Shown: piece by piece, positions 36,301 through 44,674 of the stretch
How positions within the stretch are numbered: the stretch's first letter is position 1
Layout of the letters: each line of letters begins with the position of its first letter
Assembly (NCBI RefSeq): GCF_011753055.1
Contig: NZ_VWWJ01000004.1
Span: forward strand, 1-64,000
DNA: 64,000 nt
Direction of reading: 5' to 3'
DNA from: Burkholderia sp. Ax-1719
Lineage (GTDB): Bacteria; Pseudomonadota; Gammaproteobacteria; Burkholderiales; Burkholderiaceae
Translations under genes and position numbers: made by a program
The notes under the pieces: model-generated
The model's input: only the letters and a program-made list of their open reading frames with translations
What the model was told of the DNA's origin: nothing
Database searches by the model: none

Positions 36301-39300
36301 CGCTGGGCAGCGCCGCCGACGGCACATTTAGCGGTGCAATCGGCGGTAGCGGCAGCCTCACGAAGATTGGCACCGGCACGGAAACGCTCACGGGCGCGAA
36401 CACCTTCACGGGCGGCACGACCATCGACGCGGGCACGCTCGCGCTGGGCGCAGGCGGCTCGCTGGCGTCGACCGGCGCGGTCAATCTTGCCAATAGCGGC
36501 ACGGGTTTCGATATCAGCGGCGCAAGCAACAGCAGCGGCGGGCAGACCATCGGCGGCCTGAGCGGCGTGGGCGGCAGCACGGTCACGCTGGGCGCGAACA
36601 CACTCACCTTCGGCGATGCGGGCAACGAGACGTTTGGCGGCGTGCTGCAAGGCATGGGCGGCATCGTCAAGCAAGGCGGCGGTACGGCCACGCTGACTGG
36701 CGTCAACACTTTCACGGGCGGCACGACGATCAACGCGGGCACGCTGGCGATTGGCGCGGGCGGCTCGCTGGCGGCGACGGGCGGCGTCAATCTCGCCAAC
36801 GCGGGCACGATCTTCGACATCGGCAATGCGGGCGCGGTGCAGACCATCGCAGGATTGAGCGGCGCGGACGGCAGCACGGTGGCGCTGGGCGGCAATACGC
36901 TGACCTTCGGCGATGCAGGCAATGAGACCTTTGGCGGCACGATTGCGGGTACGGGCGGCATCGTCAAGGCGGGCAGTGGCACTGAAACGCTCACCGGCGC
37001 GAACACGCTCACCGGTACGACCACAGTCGATGACGGCACGCTGGCGCTGGCGGGCAACGGCACGCTGTCGTCGAGCGACGTGAATCTTGCCAACGCGGGC
37101 GCGACGCTCGACGTGAGCGCGGCCACGGGTACGCCGGTCATCGGCGCACTGAATGGCGTGAGCGGCAGCACGGTTGCGCTTGGCGGCACGACACTCACGC
37201 TTGGTAGTGCTAACAACAGTGCGTTTGGCGGATCGATTGGTGGCACGGGCGGCCTCGTCAAGCAGGGCAGCGGCACGCAGACGCTCACGGGCGCGAACAC
37301 TTATACCGGTGGCACGACGGTCAACACGGGCACGCTGGCGATAGGCGCAGGCGGTTCGCTCGCCTCCACCGGCGCGGTGACGCTTGCGAACAGTGGCGCG
37401 GGCTTCGACATCAGCGGTGCAAGCGGCGCGCAGACCATCGGCGCATTGAGCGGCGCGGGCGGCAGCACGGTGAGCCTGGGCGGCAACACGCTCGCTTTCG
37501 GCGATTCGGGCAACCAGAGCTTCGACGGCACGATCAGCGGCACGGGCGGCATCGTCAAGCAGGGCAGCGGAACGGAAACGCTCACCGGCGCGAACACGTA
37601 TAGCGGCGGCACGACGATAGACGCGGGCGGCATCGTGGTTGGCAACAACTCGGCGCTGGGCACGGGAGCCGTCACGGTGAGCGGCGACGCGACGCTCGAC
37701 AGCACCACGGCCACGACGCTCGGCAACGATTTCGTGCTCAACAGCGGCCTCACGGTGCTCGGCAGCAACGACCTCACGCTCAACGGCGCGCTGTCTGGCG
37801 CGGGCGGCCTCACCAAGGACGGCGCGGCCACGCTCACGCTCAACGGCAGCAACACCTACACGGGCGGCACGCTGATCAACTCGGGCACGCTCGCGCTGGG
37901 GGCGAACGCAAGCCTCGCCTCGACGGGCATTGTCGATGTCGCCGATGGCGCGACCTTCGATCTTTCGGCAGGCAACGGGCAGCAGCAGTTCGGCACGCTG
38001 ACCGGCGGAGGCACGGTGAATCTGGGCAGCAACGATCTCACGCTCGGCAGCGCGACCGATGGCACGTACACCGGCTCCATCGGCGGTAGCGGCAGCCTGA
38101 CGAAGATCGGCAGCGGCACGGAAACGCTCACGGGCAGCAACACCTACACGGGCGGCACGACTATCGACGCTGGGACGCTGGCGCTTGGCGCAGGCGGTTC
38201 GCTCGCCAGCACCGGCGCGGTGACGCTCGCCAATAGCGGCACCACCTTCGATATCAGCAACGCGGGTGCAAACCAGACCATCGGTGCTTTGAGCGGCGTG
38301 GGCGGCAGCACCGTGGCGCTGGGCGGCAATACGCTGACCTTCGGCGACGGCAGCGACGCGACCTTCGGCGGCGCGCTCACGGGTACGGGCGGCATCGTCA
38401 AGGCCGGTGCGGGCACGGAAACGCTCACGGGCGCGAACACCTTCACGGGCGGCACGACGATCAACGCGGGCATGCTCGCGCTCGGCGCGGGCGGCTCGCT
38501 TGCCGGCACCGGCGGCGTGAATCTGGCCAACGCGGGCACGACTTTCGATATCAGCGGCGCGAGCAACACCAGCGGTCCGCAGACGATAGGCGCGCTGAAC
38601 GGCGTCGCGGGCGGCACGGTCAACCTGGGCGGCAATACGCTCGCGATCGGCGATGCGAGCAACGCCACTTTCGGCGGCACGATTGCGGGTACGGGCGGCA
38701 TCGTCGTGCAGGGCAGCGGCAGCGAAACGCTCACGGGCGCGAACACCTACTCGGGCGGCACGACGCTCGCTTCGGGCACGCTCGATGTGGGCAACGACGC
38801 GGCGCTGGGCAGCGGCGCGCTCAACGTGACGGGTGCGGCGACGCTCGACAGCACCACGGCGACCACACTGGGCAACGACGTGACGCTCGGCAATACGCTC
38901 AACGTGGCCGGGTCGAACGATCTCACGCTCAACGGCACGGTCTCGGGCGCGGGCGGCCTCACGAAAAACGGCGCGGCCACCTTGACGCTGGGCGGCGCGG
39001 ACACTTTCACGGGCACGACCACGGTGAACGCGGGCACGCTGGCGCTGGCGGGCAACGGCACGCTGTCGTCGTCGAGCGACGTCACGCTCGCCAACGCGGG
39101 CGCCGCGCTCGACGTGAGTGCGGCCACAGGCGCGCCCACCATCGGCGTGCTCAATGGCGTGGACGGCACGACCGTCGCGCTGGGCGGAAACTCGCTCACG
39201 CTCGGCAATAGCGGCGACGGCAGCTACGGCGGCACGATTTCGGGCGCGGGCGGCATCGACAAGACGGGCAGCGGCACGCAGACGCTCACGGGCGCGAGCA

Positions 39301-41819
39301 CCTATACGGGAGCCACGACCGTCGATGGCGGCACGCTGGCGCTGGCGGGCAACGGCACGCTGTCTTCGTCGACCAGCGTGAACCTCGCCAATGCCGGTAC
39401 GACGCTCGACGTGAGCGGCGCGGCCAGTGGCGCGACGCCGACGATCGGCTCGATCTCGGGAGTCACGGGCAGCAACGTCACGCTTGGCGGCAGCACGCTC
39501 ACGCTCGGCGGCGGCGCGGACGGCAGTTTCGGCGGCACGATTTCGGGCGCGGGCGGCATCGTCAAGGCGGGTGCGGGCACGCAGACGCTCAGCGGCGCCA
39601 ACACGTTTAGCGGCGGCACCACGCTCTCGGGCGGCACGCTCATCGCGGGCAACGACGCGGCGCTGGGCACGGGCACGCTTACGGTGTCGGCGCCGGCCAC
39701 GCTCGATGCTTCCACGGCCGTCAACCTCGCCAACGCCATCGCACTCGATGCGGGCGCAACCATCGGCGGCAGCGCCGACACCGTGCTCTCCGGCGTGATC
39801 TCCGGTACGGGCGGCATCGTGAAGAACGGCCAGGCCGGGCTCACACTTACCGGCGACAACAGCTACGCGGGCGGCACGACGGTCAATTCGGGCACGCTCA
39901 CGCTCGGCTCGAACGGCGCGCTGGGCACGGGTGGACTGACGATGAACGGCGGCACGCTGGCGCTGGGTGTAGCGGGCGGTGCGCCGCTTGCGGTGACGCT
40001 TGGCTCGCTCGATGGCGTGGCGGGATCGACGCTCGATCTCGGCAATTCCGGCCTCACCGTGAACGGCGGCGGCAGCTTTGGCGGCACGCTCGCGGGCAGC
40101 GGCTCGCTTACCAAGGCAGGCACGGGTTCGACGCTCACGCTCTCGGGCACCAACAGCTACAGCGGCCCGACCACGATCGCGGGCGGCACGCTCGCGGTGA
40201 GCGGTTCGGCGGCCAACTCGACGGTGACCGTGCAGTCGGGCGGCACGCTCACGGGCACCGGCACGGTTGGCGGTCTGATCGTGCAGAACGGCGGCACGGC
40301 GGCGGCTTCTACGCCGGGTTCGAGCCTCAACGTGGGCGGAAACGTCACGTTCGAATCAGGCTCGACGCTGCAGGTCTCCACCACCGCGCAACAGAGCGGC
40401 AAGATCGCCGCGGGCGGCACGACGACCATCAACGGCGGCACGGTCACGGTCACGGCGAGCCCGGGCGTCTATACGCCGTCGACGCAATATCCCATCGTCA
40501 CGGCGGCCAATGGCGTCAGCGGCACCTTCACGGGTGTCACCTCGAATCTGCCTTTCCTCACGCCGACGCTCAGCTACGGCTCGAACACCGTCACGCTGGG
40601 CTTCACGCCGAACGGCGCGGCGCTCAGCTCGGCCGCAACCTCGCCGAACCAGTTGAGCGTGGCGACGGCAATCGGCAGCATGCCGGTCACTGCGCCGCTC
40701 CTCGCGGCAGTGACTTCGGGCGATGTCGAGAGCGCGCGTCAGGCCTTCAATATGGTGGACGGCCAGTTGATCGCCGATGCCAAAACCGTGTTCCTGCTCG
40801 ATACGCGCTATCTGCGCGACGCCGTCACCGACCGTCTGCGTCAGGGGCTTGCGCCTTCGAATGGCTCGCTGTCCGCGCTGGGCGGCGGCCCGGCGCTGTG
40901 CGATCAGCGCATGAGCCAGGGCGCGATGTCGGTGGGGCAGTCGGACGCGGCGCGCGGTGGTTCCGCCGGGGCGTGCGTCGATCAGCGGCCGTATCAGCCG
41001 GTGGTCTGGGCGCAGGGTTACGGCGCGGATAGCCGCCTTGCCGGCAACGACAACTCCGCGGGGCTGGACCGTACCTCGGCGGGCGTGATCGGCGGCGCGG
41101 ACATGGCGCTGTCCGACAACTGGCGCGTGGGCGCGGCAGGCGGCTTCGCGCATAGCTCGCTGGAGAACGGCCTGAACTCGTCGGCTTCGGTGGACACGTA
41201 CCACGTCGCGCTCTACGGCGGCGCCCAGTACGGGCCGGTGGGCGTGCGTCTGGGTGCGTCCTACACCTGGAACGACGTGAGCGAAGACCGTTATCCGGCC
41301 TTCACGGGCTATAGCGACCACGACAGCGCGAACTACGATGCGAAGGCCGCGCAGGTGTTTGGCGAAGTGGGCTATGCGTTGCCGTTCGAGCGCTTCGCGC
41401 TGGAGCCGTTCGCGGGCCTCGCCTACGTCAACCTGCATACCGATGGCTTTACGGAAAGCGGCGGATCGAGCGCCTTGCGTGCGCAAGGCGACAGCGAAAA
41501 CATCGGCTATTCGACGCTGGGTCTGCGCATCGCGACGCGTCTGGGCGAGTTGCCGCTGGCGAGCCTCAGCGCGCACGCCATGGCGGGCTGGCGGCATGCC
41601 TTCGGCAACACGCAGCCGGCTTCGACGCTCGCCTTTGTCGATGGCGGGTCGTCGTTCTCGGTGGCAGGCGTGCCGATCGCGCGTGATACGGCGGTGGTCG
41701 AGCTGGGCGTGGATGCGAATCTCGCGAAGAATCTCTCGCTGGGTATCGCGTACAGCGGCCAGTATGGCGGCGGCTCGCACGACAATGCGATCGGCGGACG
41801 GCTTGCCTGGCGGTTCTAA
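30324..41819 (+). CDS. Giant autotransporter adhesin with 31 passenger repeats
   Basis: The 3,831-residue protein starts at GTG 30324 behind GAGGGG. It has an extended signal region ending DAYA-TC, a passenger of Gly/Thr/Ala/Asn-rich beta-helix sequence and a C-terminal autotransporter barrel of about 270 residues ending LAWRF. I count 31 copies of the passenger-associated repeat pattern L-x-G-A-N-T-[YF]-[TS]-G-G-T-T-x-N-A-G-x-L, each followed by a variable beta-helix segment. The barrel includes VVWAQGYGADSRLAGNDNSA and GGADMALSDNWRVGAAGGFAHSS. It is a type V secreted surface protein, probably for adhesion or cell-cell aggregation. Parts of the gene are nearly identical repeats; long frames on its opposite strand are artefacts of these. 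Its place after siaABCD suggests c-di-GMP-linked use. Confidence 0.92.
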   Translation: MSESTGTGRRLQRGAIHALGQVIAVGVVMGVAASDAYATCAISGSTVNCTGAANPLAPNFASTTNNQTVNIASGAGVGVLLGVGGTALSLTGNNVTLNNAGTVDPSLLGVLSILSSGTVIGNSNASTVNITNSGTLNGTMGAVTLNVASLTGLALAVQNGAGGVTNITNTGTIGSASIAGVSIAPGDRTSVAVYGGSQVNFTNSGTITGRVGLQASSTAGTGNTFTNAGSIIGSVSMGAGSANTFYARTGSSVTPGAGASLDVLGIAGLTLGFAQAGYVDGGAGGNNTLHLQQDTGGPATGSITLTNYINFNHLAIDSGSWTLSGASSAADATLGAAATAILDNAQGLGTGTITATGGALQSSAAGLIIANTISLGTGGLIASGSNPFTLSGVISGTGTLTQSGTGALTLAAANTYSGGTTLNSGSIVVGNNAALGTGALTLGGAGTLDSSTAGLSVGNAVNLGANTLTLGGSNALTLSGVVAGTGALVKNGAATVTLTGIDTYTGGTTINAGTLAIGAGGALAPTGALNVASGATFDIGAASANQTVGALSGAGNVSLGAHTLTFGDATNPTFSGVASGTGGLVKQGSGTQTLTGVNTYTGGTTVNGGTLALSGSGALASTGAVNLAASGTAFSIAAATGARTIGELAGVTGSSVLLGTNALTFGDATNQSYAGAISGTGGIVKQGSGTQTLSGANSYTGGTTIDAGTLALGAGGSLASTGAVTLANSGTTFDISNAGAGETIGALSGVAGSAVALGANALTFGDATSQTFAGTIGGTGALVKQGSGTQTLTGANTYTGGTLINAGTLALGAGGSLAGTGGVTLGGTGASFNIGAAGNQTIGALAGVAGTTVALGANTLTFGGAGNQTFAGAIGGTGGIVKQGSGTQTLSGANSYTGATTVNAGTLALSGTGALGVASNLNLANAGSVFDISAATGAASIGSLNGVAGSTVALGGNALTLGSAVNSAFAGAIGGTGGLVKQGSATQTLSGVNTYTGGTTVNAGTLALGAGGALVSTGAVNLANAGATFDISAAGANQTIGALSGASGSTLALGANTLSFGDAGNAAFGGAITGTGGIVKQGSGTQTLTGANTFSGGTTLNAGGLVLGNASALGTGALTVGGPASLDNSSALTLANGIVLDGGLSVLGSNALTLSGPISGAGSLAKSGAATLTLNGANTYTGGTTVNAGTLALGAGGSLAATGGVNLANAGATFSIANASGAQTIGALSGVGGSALALGANTLTFGDAGNETFGGVLQGTGGIVKAGSGTETLTGANTFTGGTTINAGTLALGAGGSLAATGGVNLANAGTTFDIGNAGAAQTIAGLSGVGGSTVTLGGNTLTFGDAGSETFGGTIAGTGGIVKAGSGTATLTGANTLTGTTTVDDGTLALAGNGTLSSSDVNLANAGAALDASAATGTPVIGALNGVSGSTVALGGTTLTLRSANNGVFGGSIGGTGGIVKQGSGTQTLTGANTFTGGTTIDAGTLALGAGGSLATTGGVNLANAGVGFDISGASGAQTIGALSGASGSAVTLGANTLAFGDAGNETFGGVLQGAGGIIKQGSGTATLTGENTYTGGATIDAGTLAIGAGGSLAATGGVNLANTGTAFDISNAGGAQTIGALNGVAGSGVNLGVNTLAFGDAGNATFGGVIGGTGGIVKNGTGTQTLNGANTFSGGTTLNAGGLIVGNDAALGTGALTVNGASTLDASTASTLANDVTLNSALNVAGSNGLTLGGTLSGAGSLTKNGAAALTLNNANTYTGGTTLNAGALLVGNDAALGTGALTVNGASTLDASTASTLANDLTLNSALNVAGSNDLTLNGVLSGASSLTKNGAATLTLNNANTYTGGTTLDAGTLVVGNNAALGTGAVTVSGAASLDSSTATALANDFILNGGLTVAGSNDVTLNGVLAGTGSLTKNGAATLTLNGANTYTGGTTINSGTLALGANASLAASGIVDVVTGATFDLSAGNGQQQFGTLTGGGTVLLGANNLTLGSAADGTFSGAIGGSGSLTKIGTGTETLTGANTFTGGTTIDAGTLALGAGGSLASTGAVNLANSGTGFDISGASNSSGGQTIGGLSGVGGSTVTLGANTLTFGDAGNETFGGVLQGMGGIVKQGGGTATLTGVNTFTGGTTINAGTLAIGAGGSLAATGGVNLANAGTIFDIGNAGAVQTIAGLSGADGSTVALGGNTLTFGDAGNETFGGTIAGTGGIVKAGSGTETLTGANTLTGTTTVDDGTLALAGNGTLSSSDVNLANAGATLDVSAATGTPVIGALNGVSGSTVALGGTTLTLGSANNSAFGGSIGGTGGLVKQGSGTQTLTGANTYTGGTTVNTGTLAIGAGGSLASTGAVTLANSGAGFDISGASGAQTIGALSGAGGSTVSLGGNTLAFGDSGNQSFDGTISGTGGIVKQGSGTETLTGANTYSGGTTIDAGGIVVGNNSALGTGAVTVSGDATLDSTTATTLGNDFVLNSGLTVLGSNDLTLNGALSGAGGLTKDGAATLTLNGSNTYTGGTLINSGTLALGANASLASTGIVDVADGATFDLSAGNGQQQFGTLTGGGTVNLGSNDLTLGSATDGTYTGSIGGSGSLTKIGSGTETLTGSNTYTGGTTIDAGTLALGAGGSLASTGAVTLANSGTTFDISNAGANQTIGALSGVGGSTVALGGNTLTFGDGSDATFGGALTGTGGIVKAGAGTETLTGANTFTGGTTINAGMLALGAGGSLAGTGGVNLANAGTTFDISGASNTSGPQTIGALNGVAGGTVNLGGNTLAIGDASNATFGGTIAGTGGIVVQGSGSETLTGANTYSGGTTLASGTLDVGNDAALGSGALNVTGAATLDSTTATTLGNDVTLGNTLNVAGSNDLTLNGTVSGAGGLTKNGAATLTLGGADTFTGTTTVNAGTLALAGNGTLSSSSDVTLANAGAALDVSAATGAPTIGVLNGVDGTTVALGGNSLTLGNSGDGSYGGTISGAGGIDKTGSGTQTLTGASTYTGATTVDGGTLALAGNGTLSSSTSVNLANAGTTLDVSGAASGATPTIGSISGVTGSNVTLGGSTLTLGGGADGSFGGTISGAGGIVKAGAGTQTLSGANTFSGGTTLSGGTLIAGNDAALGTGTLTVSAPATLDASTAVNLANAIALDAGATIGGSADTVLSGVISGTGGIVKNGQAGLTLTGDNSYAGGTTVNSGTLTLGSNGALGTGGLTMNGGTLALGVAGGAPLAVTLGSLDGVAGSTLDLGNSGLTVNGGGSFGGTLAGSGSLTKAGTGSTLTLSGTNSYSGPTTIAGGTLAVSGSAANSTVTVQSGGTLTGTGTVGGLIVQNGGTAAASTPGSSLNVGGNVTFESGSTLQVSTTAQQSGKIAAGGTTTINGGTVTVTASPGVYTPSTQYPIVTAANGVSGTFTGVTSNLPFLTPTLSYGSNTVTLGFTPNGAALSSAATSPNQLSVATAIGSMPVTAPLLAAVTSGDVESARQAFNMVDGQLIADAKTVFLLDTRYLRDAVTDRLRQGLAPSNGSLSALGGGPALCDQRMSQGAMSVGQSDAARGGSAGACVDQRPYQPVVWAQGYGADSRLAGNDNSAGLDRTSAGVIGGADMALSDNWRVGAAGGFAHSSLENGLNSSASVDTYHVALYGGAQYGPVGVRLGASYTWNDVSEDRYPAFTGYSDHDSANYDAKAAQVFGEVGYALPFERFALEPFAGLAYVNLHTDGFTESGGSSALRAQGDSENIGYSTLGLRIATRLGELPLASLSAHAMAGWRHAFGNTQPASTLAFVDGGSSFSVAGVPIARDTAVVELGVDANLAKNLSLGIAYSGQYGGGSHDNAIGGRLAWRF

Positions 41820-41916
41820 TCCAATTCGAAGCGCAAGGAGGCCATCAGGGAGACCATCAGGCAGACCGCAGGGAGACTTCGGGGAGCATGTGAGCGCGCG
41901 CGGCGGGCCTGAGCGA

Positions 41917-42306
41917 TCAGCTTGCCGCGCGCTCGACGGGATGCTGGTCGAGCCACGCCGATTCGGTATCGTCGTAGAGGCGTGAGCGCGTGAGAAAGCG
42001 CAACCCGCTTGGTCGTTCGAGCGAAAACATGCCGCCATTGCCCGGCACGGCGTCGATGATGAGTTGCGTGTGCTGCCAGTACTCGAATTGCGATTCGCTC
42101 ATGTAGAACGGCACGCCCGCGATTTCGCCGAGCTTCACATCGGCGCTGCCCACCATGAATTCGTTGGCGGGGAAGCACATGGGCGCGCTGCCATCGCAAC
42201 ATCCGCCCGATTGATGGAACAGCACCGCACCGTGCTCGGCGACGAGCTTTTCAATCAGCGCGACCGCAGCCGGCGTTGCGACGACGCGAAGCACTGCATC
42301 GGTCAT
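41917..42306 (-). CDS. DUF779 protein partner of an aldehyde dehydrogenase
   Basis: The start at 42306 follows AAGGAG with 8-nt spacing. The 129-residue protein has the DUF779 core VLFHQSGGCCDGSAPMCF, with a Cys-Cys pair and a third Cys, followed by LGEIAGVPFYMSESQFEYWQHTQLIIDAVPG. DUF779 genes very often follow aldehyde dehydrogenase genes of this group, as here, where it lies about 130 bp downstream of one on the same strand. Its role is unknown; the conserved cysteines suggest metal binding or redox function. Confidence 0.87.
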   Translation of the reverse strand: MTDAVLRVVATPAAVALIEKLVAEHGAVLFHQSGGCCDGSAPMCFPANEFMVGSADVKLGEIAGVPFYMSESQFEYWQHTQLIIDAVPGNGGMFSLERPSGLRFLTRSRLYDDTESAWLDQHPVERAAS

Positions 42307-42436
42307 GATCTGCACTCCTTGTTTTTGTCTATTTCCCTGATTCGCCTGCTTGAAAACGAATGCGCCTCGCCGGGCGGCGAGGCGCGTGCCTGATCGGCTT
42401 AATGCCCGGCTTGATTCCCGGCTTGATGCGTGCCCG

Positions 42437-43957
42437 TTAGAAGAAGCCGAGCGGCTTGTCGCTATAGCTCACGAGCATGTTCTTGGTCTGCTGGTAATGG
42501 TCGAGCATCATCTTGTGCGTTTCGCGCCCGATGCCGGACTGCTTGTAGCCGCCGAACGCCGCGTGAGCCGGATACGCGTGATAGCAATTCGTCCAGACAC
42601 GCCCGGCCTGGATCGCCCGGCCAAAGCGGTACGCGCGCGTGCCGTCGCGCGTCCAGATGCCTGCGCCCAGACCATAGAGCGTGTCGTTGGCAATCTGCAG
42701 CGCTTCTTCCTCGTCCTTGAAGGTCGTCACCGAAACAACCGGGCCGAAGATTTCCTCCTGGAACACGCGCATCTTGTTGTGTCCACGAAAAACGGTTGGC
42801 TGTACGTAGTAACCGTTTTTCAGTTCGCCATCGAGCGCATTGCGTGCGCCGCCCGTGAGACATTGCGCGCCTTCCTGCTTGCCCAGATCGAGGTAGGAGA
42901 GGATCTTTTCGAGTTGCTCCTGCGAGGCCTGCGCCCCGATCATGGTCTTCGTGTCGAGCGGATGACCCTGCTGGATGGCTTCGACACGTTTGAGCGCGCG
43001 TTCCATGAAGCGGTCGTAGATCTTTTCGTCGATCAGCGCGCGTGACGGACAGGTGCAGACTTCGCCCTGATTGAGCGCGAACATCGTGAAGCCTTCGAGC
43101 GCCTTGTCGATGAAACTATCGTCATGATCCATGACGTCGGCGAAAAAGATGTTCGGGCTCTTGCCGCCCAGTTCCAGCGTCACGGGAATCAGGTTCTGGC
43201 TCGCGTACTGCATGATGAGGCGGCCCGTAGTGGTCTCGCCGGTGAAGGCGATCTTGGCGATGCGCTTGTTCGAGGCGAGCGGCTTGCCGGCCTCCAGCCC
43301 GAATCCGTTCACCACGTTGACCACGCCCGCAGGCAGCAGGTCGTGAATCAGTTCCATCAGCACGAGGATGGACGCGGGCGTTTGCTCGGCGGGCTTGAGG
43401 ACCACGCAGTTGCCGGCCGCGAGCGCAGGCGCGAGCTTCCAGGTGGCCATCAGGATCGGGAAATTCCACGGAATGATCTGGCCGACCACGCCCAGCGGTT
43501 CGTGGAAATGGTAAGCCACGGTGTCGTTGTCGATCTGCGAGATCGAACCTTCCTGCGCGCGGATCGCGCTGGCGAAATAGCGGAAATGATCGATGGCGAG
43601 CGGGATGTCGGCGGCGCTGCTCTCGCGCAGCGGCTTGCCGTTGTCGATCGTTTCGGCCACGGCGAGGCGCATGAGATTGGCTTCCATGCGATCGGCGATC
43701 TTGCTCAATATGTTGGCGCGGTCGGTGGGCGAGGTCTTGCCCCAGGCGTCCTTCGCCTTGTGCGCTGCGTCGAGCGCGAGTTCGATGTCGGCTTCGCGTG
43801 AGCGCGGAATCGAAGTGAACGGCTCGCCCGTGATCGGCGAAATATTGTCGAAGTACTCGCCCCCCGCGGGCTTGATCCACTGTCCACCGATGAAGTTGTC
43901 GTACTGCTTGCGGTACGGATAGTCCGTGGTGAGATATTGCAGCTCTGCGTGGTTCAT
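42437..43957 (-). CDS. NAD-dependent aldehyde dehydrogenase (ExaC/AcoD-like)
   Basis: The start at 43957 follows GAGGAGC. The 506-residue enzyme has the cofactor region [45 protein letters not shown], the general-base Glu in [14 protein letters not shown], and the catalytic Cys in [13 protein letters not shown]. The C-terminus [34 protein letters not shown] is typical of ExaC/AcoD acetaldehyde dehydrogenases. It should oxidise acetaldehyde or similar short aldehydes to acids. The partner DUF779 gene is downstream, and no regulator is adjacent. Confidence 0.92.
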   Translation of the reverse strand: MNHAELQYLTTDYPYRKQYDNFIGGQWIKPAGGEYFDNISPITGEPFTSIPRSREADIELALDAAHKAKDAWGKTSPTDRANILSKIADRMEANLMRLAVAETIDNGKPLRESSAADIPLAIDHFRYFASAIRAQEGSISQIDNDTVAYHFHEPLGVVGQIIPWNFPILMATWKLAPALAAGNCVVLKPAEQTPASILVLMELIHDLLPAGVVNVVNGFGLEAGKPLASNKRIAKIAFTGETTTGRLIMQYASQNLIPVTLELGGKSPNIFFADVMDHDDSFIDKALEGFTMFALNQGEVCTCPSRALIDEKIYDRFMERALKRVEAIQQGHPLDTKTMIGAQASQEQLEKILSYLDLGKQEGAQCLTGGARNALDGELKNGYYVQPTVFRGHNKMRVFQEEIFGPVVSVTTFKDEEEALQIANDTLYGLGAGIWTRDGTRAYRFGRAIQAGRVWTNCYHAYPAHAAFGGYKQSGIGRETHKMMLDHYQQTKNMLVSYSDKPLGFF

Positions 43958-44241
43958 GGGCGTGCTCCTCGCAAAATGTCGTCGATGGTGAGGGGGAAAA
44001 CCTGCGTGGAAAAGCGGTGTCGCGATGTATCGCAAGGAATACTACGCCCGTCGATGCCCGACGTCCGAAGTTTTGATTTTGCGCTGCACAAGCGTGTGGA
44101 CTCCGCTTACGGACCGCGAATGGACCGCATATGGACGCTCCGGAGGAGCGCGCGTCCGTTTCGGCGTACGGTACGTATATCGACCGGCGCGCGATGGAGA
44201 AAAAAGGCGCGCGTCCCCACGTCGATCACCTGGAGACTCTC

Positions 44242-44631
44242 ATGAAGACGGTAACTTTTCGCCCTGCTTTTCGCCTTGCGGCCGCTCTGACCCTTGCACT
44301 ATCCGCGACGGCGGCCTATGCGCAATCCGACGCCATGCCGGCCAGCATGCCGATGTCGAACGACGCGGCCCCGGCCGCGCCTGCCGCGCACAGCGGCCAC
44401 GCAACCAAGGCCGATCGCGCACTGGGTCGTGCGGTGCGGCGAGCGCTCGGCAAGACTCAGGGATTCGACGTCTCGGGCGTGTTCGTGCGCGCGCGTGACG
44501 GCGCGGTGACGTTGAGCGGCACCGTGCGCAGCGGCGATCAGATTCGCCAGGCCGAGGACGTGACGCGCTCGGTGCAGGGCGTGACGTCGGTGACGAACAA
44601 ACTCACGCTGTTTCATGGCGGCAATGGCTGA
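44242..44631 (+). CDS. Exported BON-domain protein
   Basis: The start at 44242 gives a 129-residue protein with a signal peptide (ATAAYA-QSD), a Pro/Ala/Met-rich linker and a single BON domain. The domain includes ADRALGRAVRRALGKT and GAVTLSGTVRSGDQIRQAEDVTRSVQGVTSVTNKL. BON domains bind membranes or phospholipids, and single-domain periplasmic forms (OsmY-like) protect the envelope under stress. A GGAGA motif lies upstream of the ATG. Confidence 0.85.
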   Translation: MKTVTFRPAFRLAAALTLALSATAAYAQSDAMPASMPMSNDAAPAAPAAHSGHATKADRALGRAVRRALGKTQGFDVSGVFVRARDGAVTLSGTVRSGDQIRQAEDVTRSVQGVTSVTNKLTLFHGGNG

Positions 44632-44674
44632 CGAAGTGCGCGGATCAGGCGCGATTCATTAGTGATGCCAGGGA

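Noticed and set aside
32481..39860. Long open frames on the minus strand opposite the adhesin (for example 32481-35009, 842 codons)
   Set aside because: They arise from the repeated Gly/Thr/Ala codon pattern of the adhesin. Their translations are biased, lack family motifs and have no start signals.
31500..40200. Regular repeats suggesting a CRISPR-like array
   Set aside because: The repeats are long, in frame and encode the passenger repeat; there are no short identical repeats with unique spacers.
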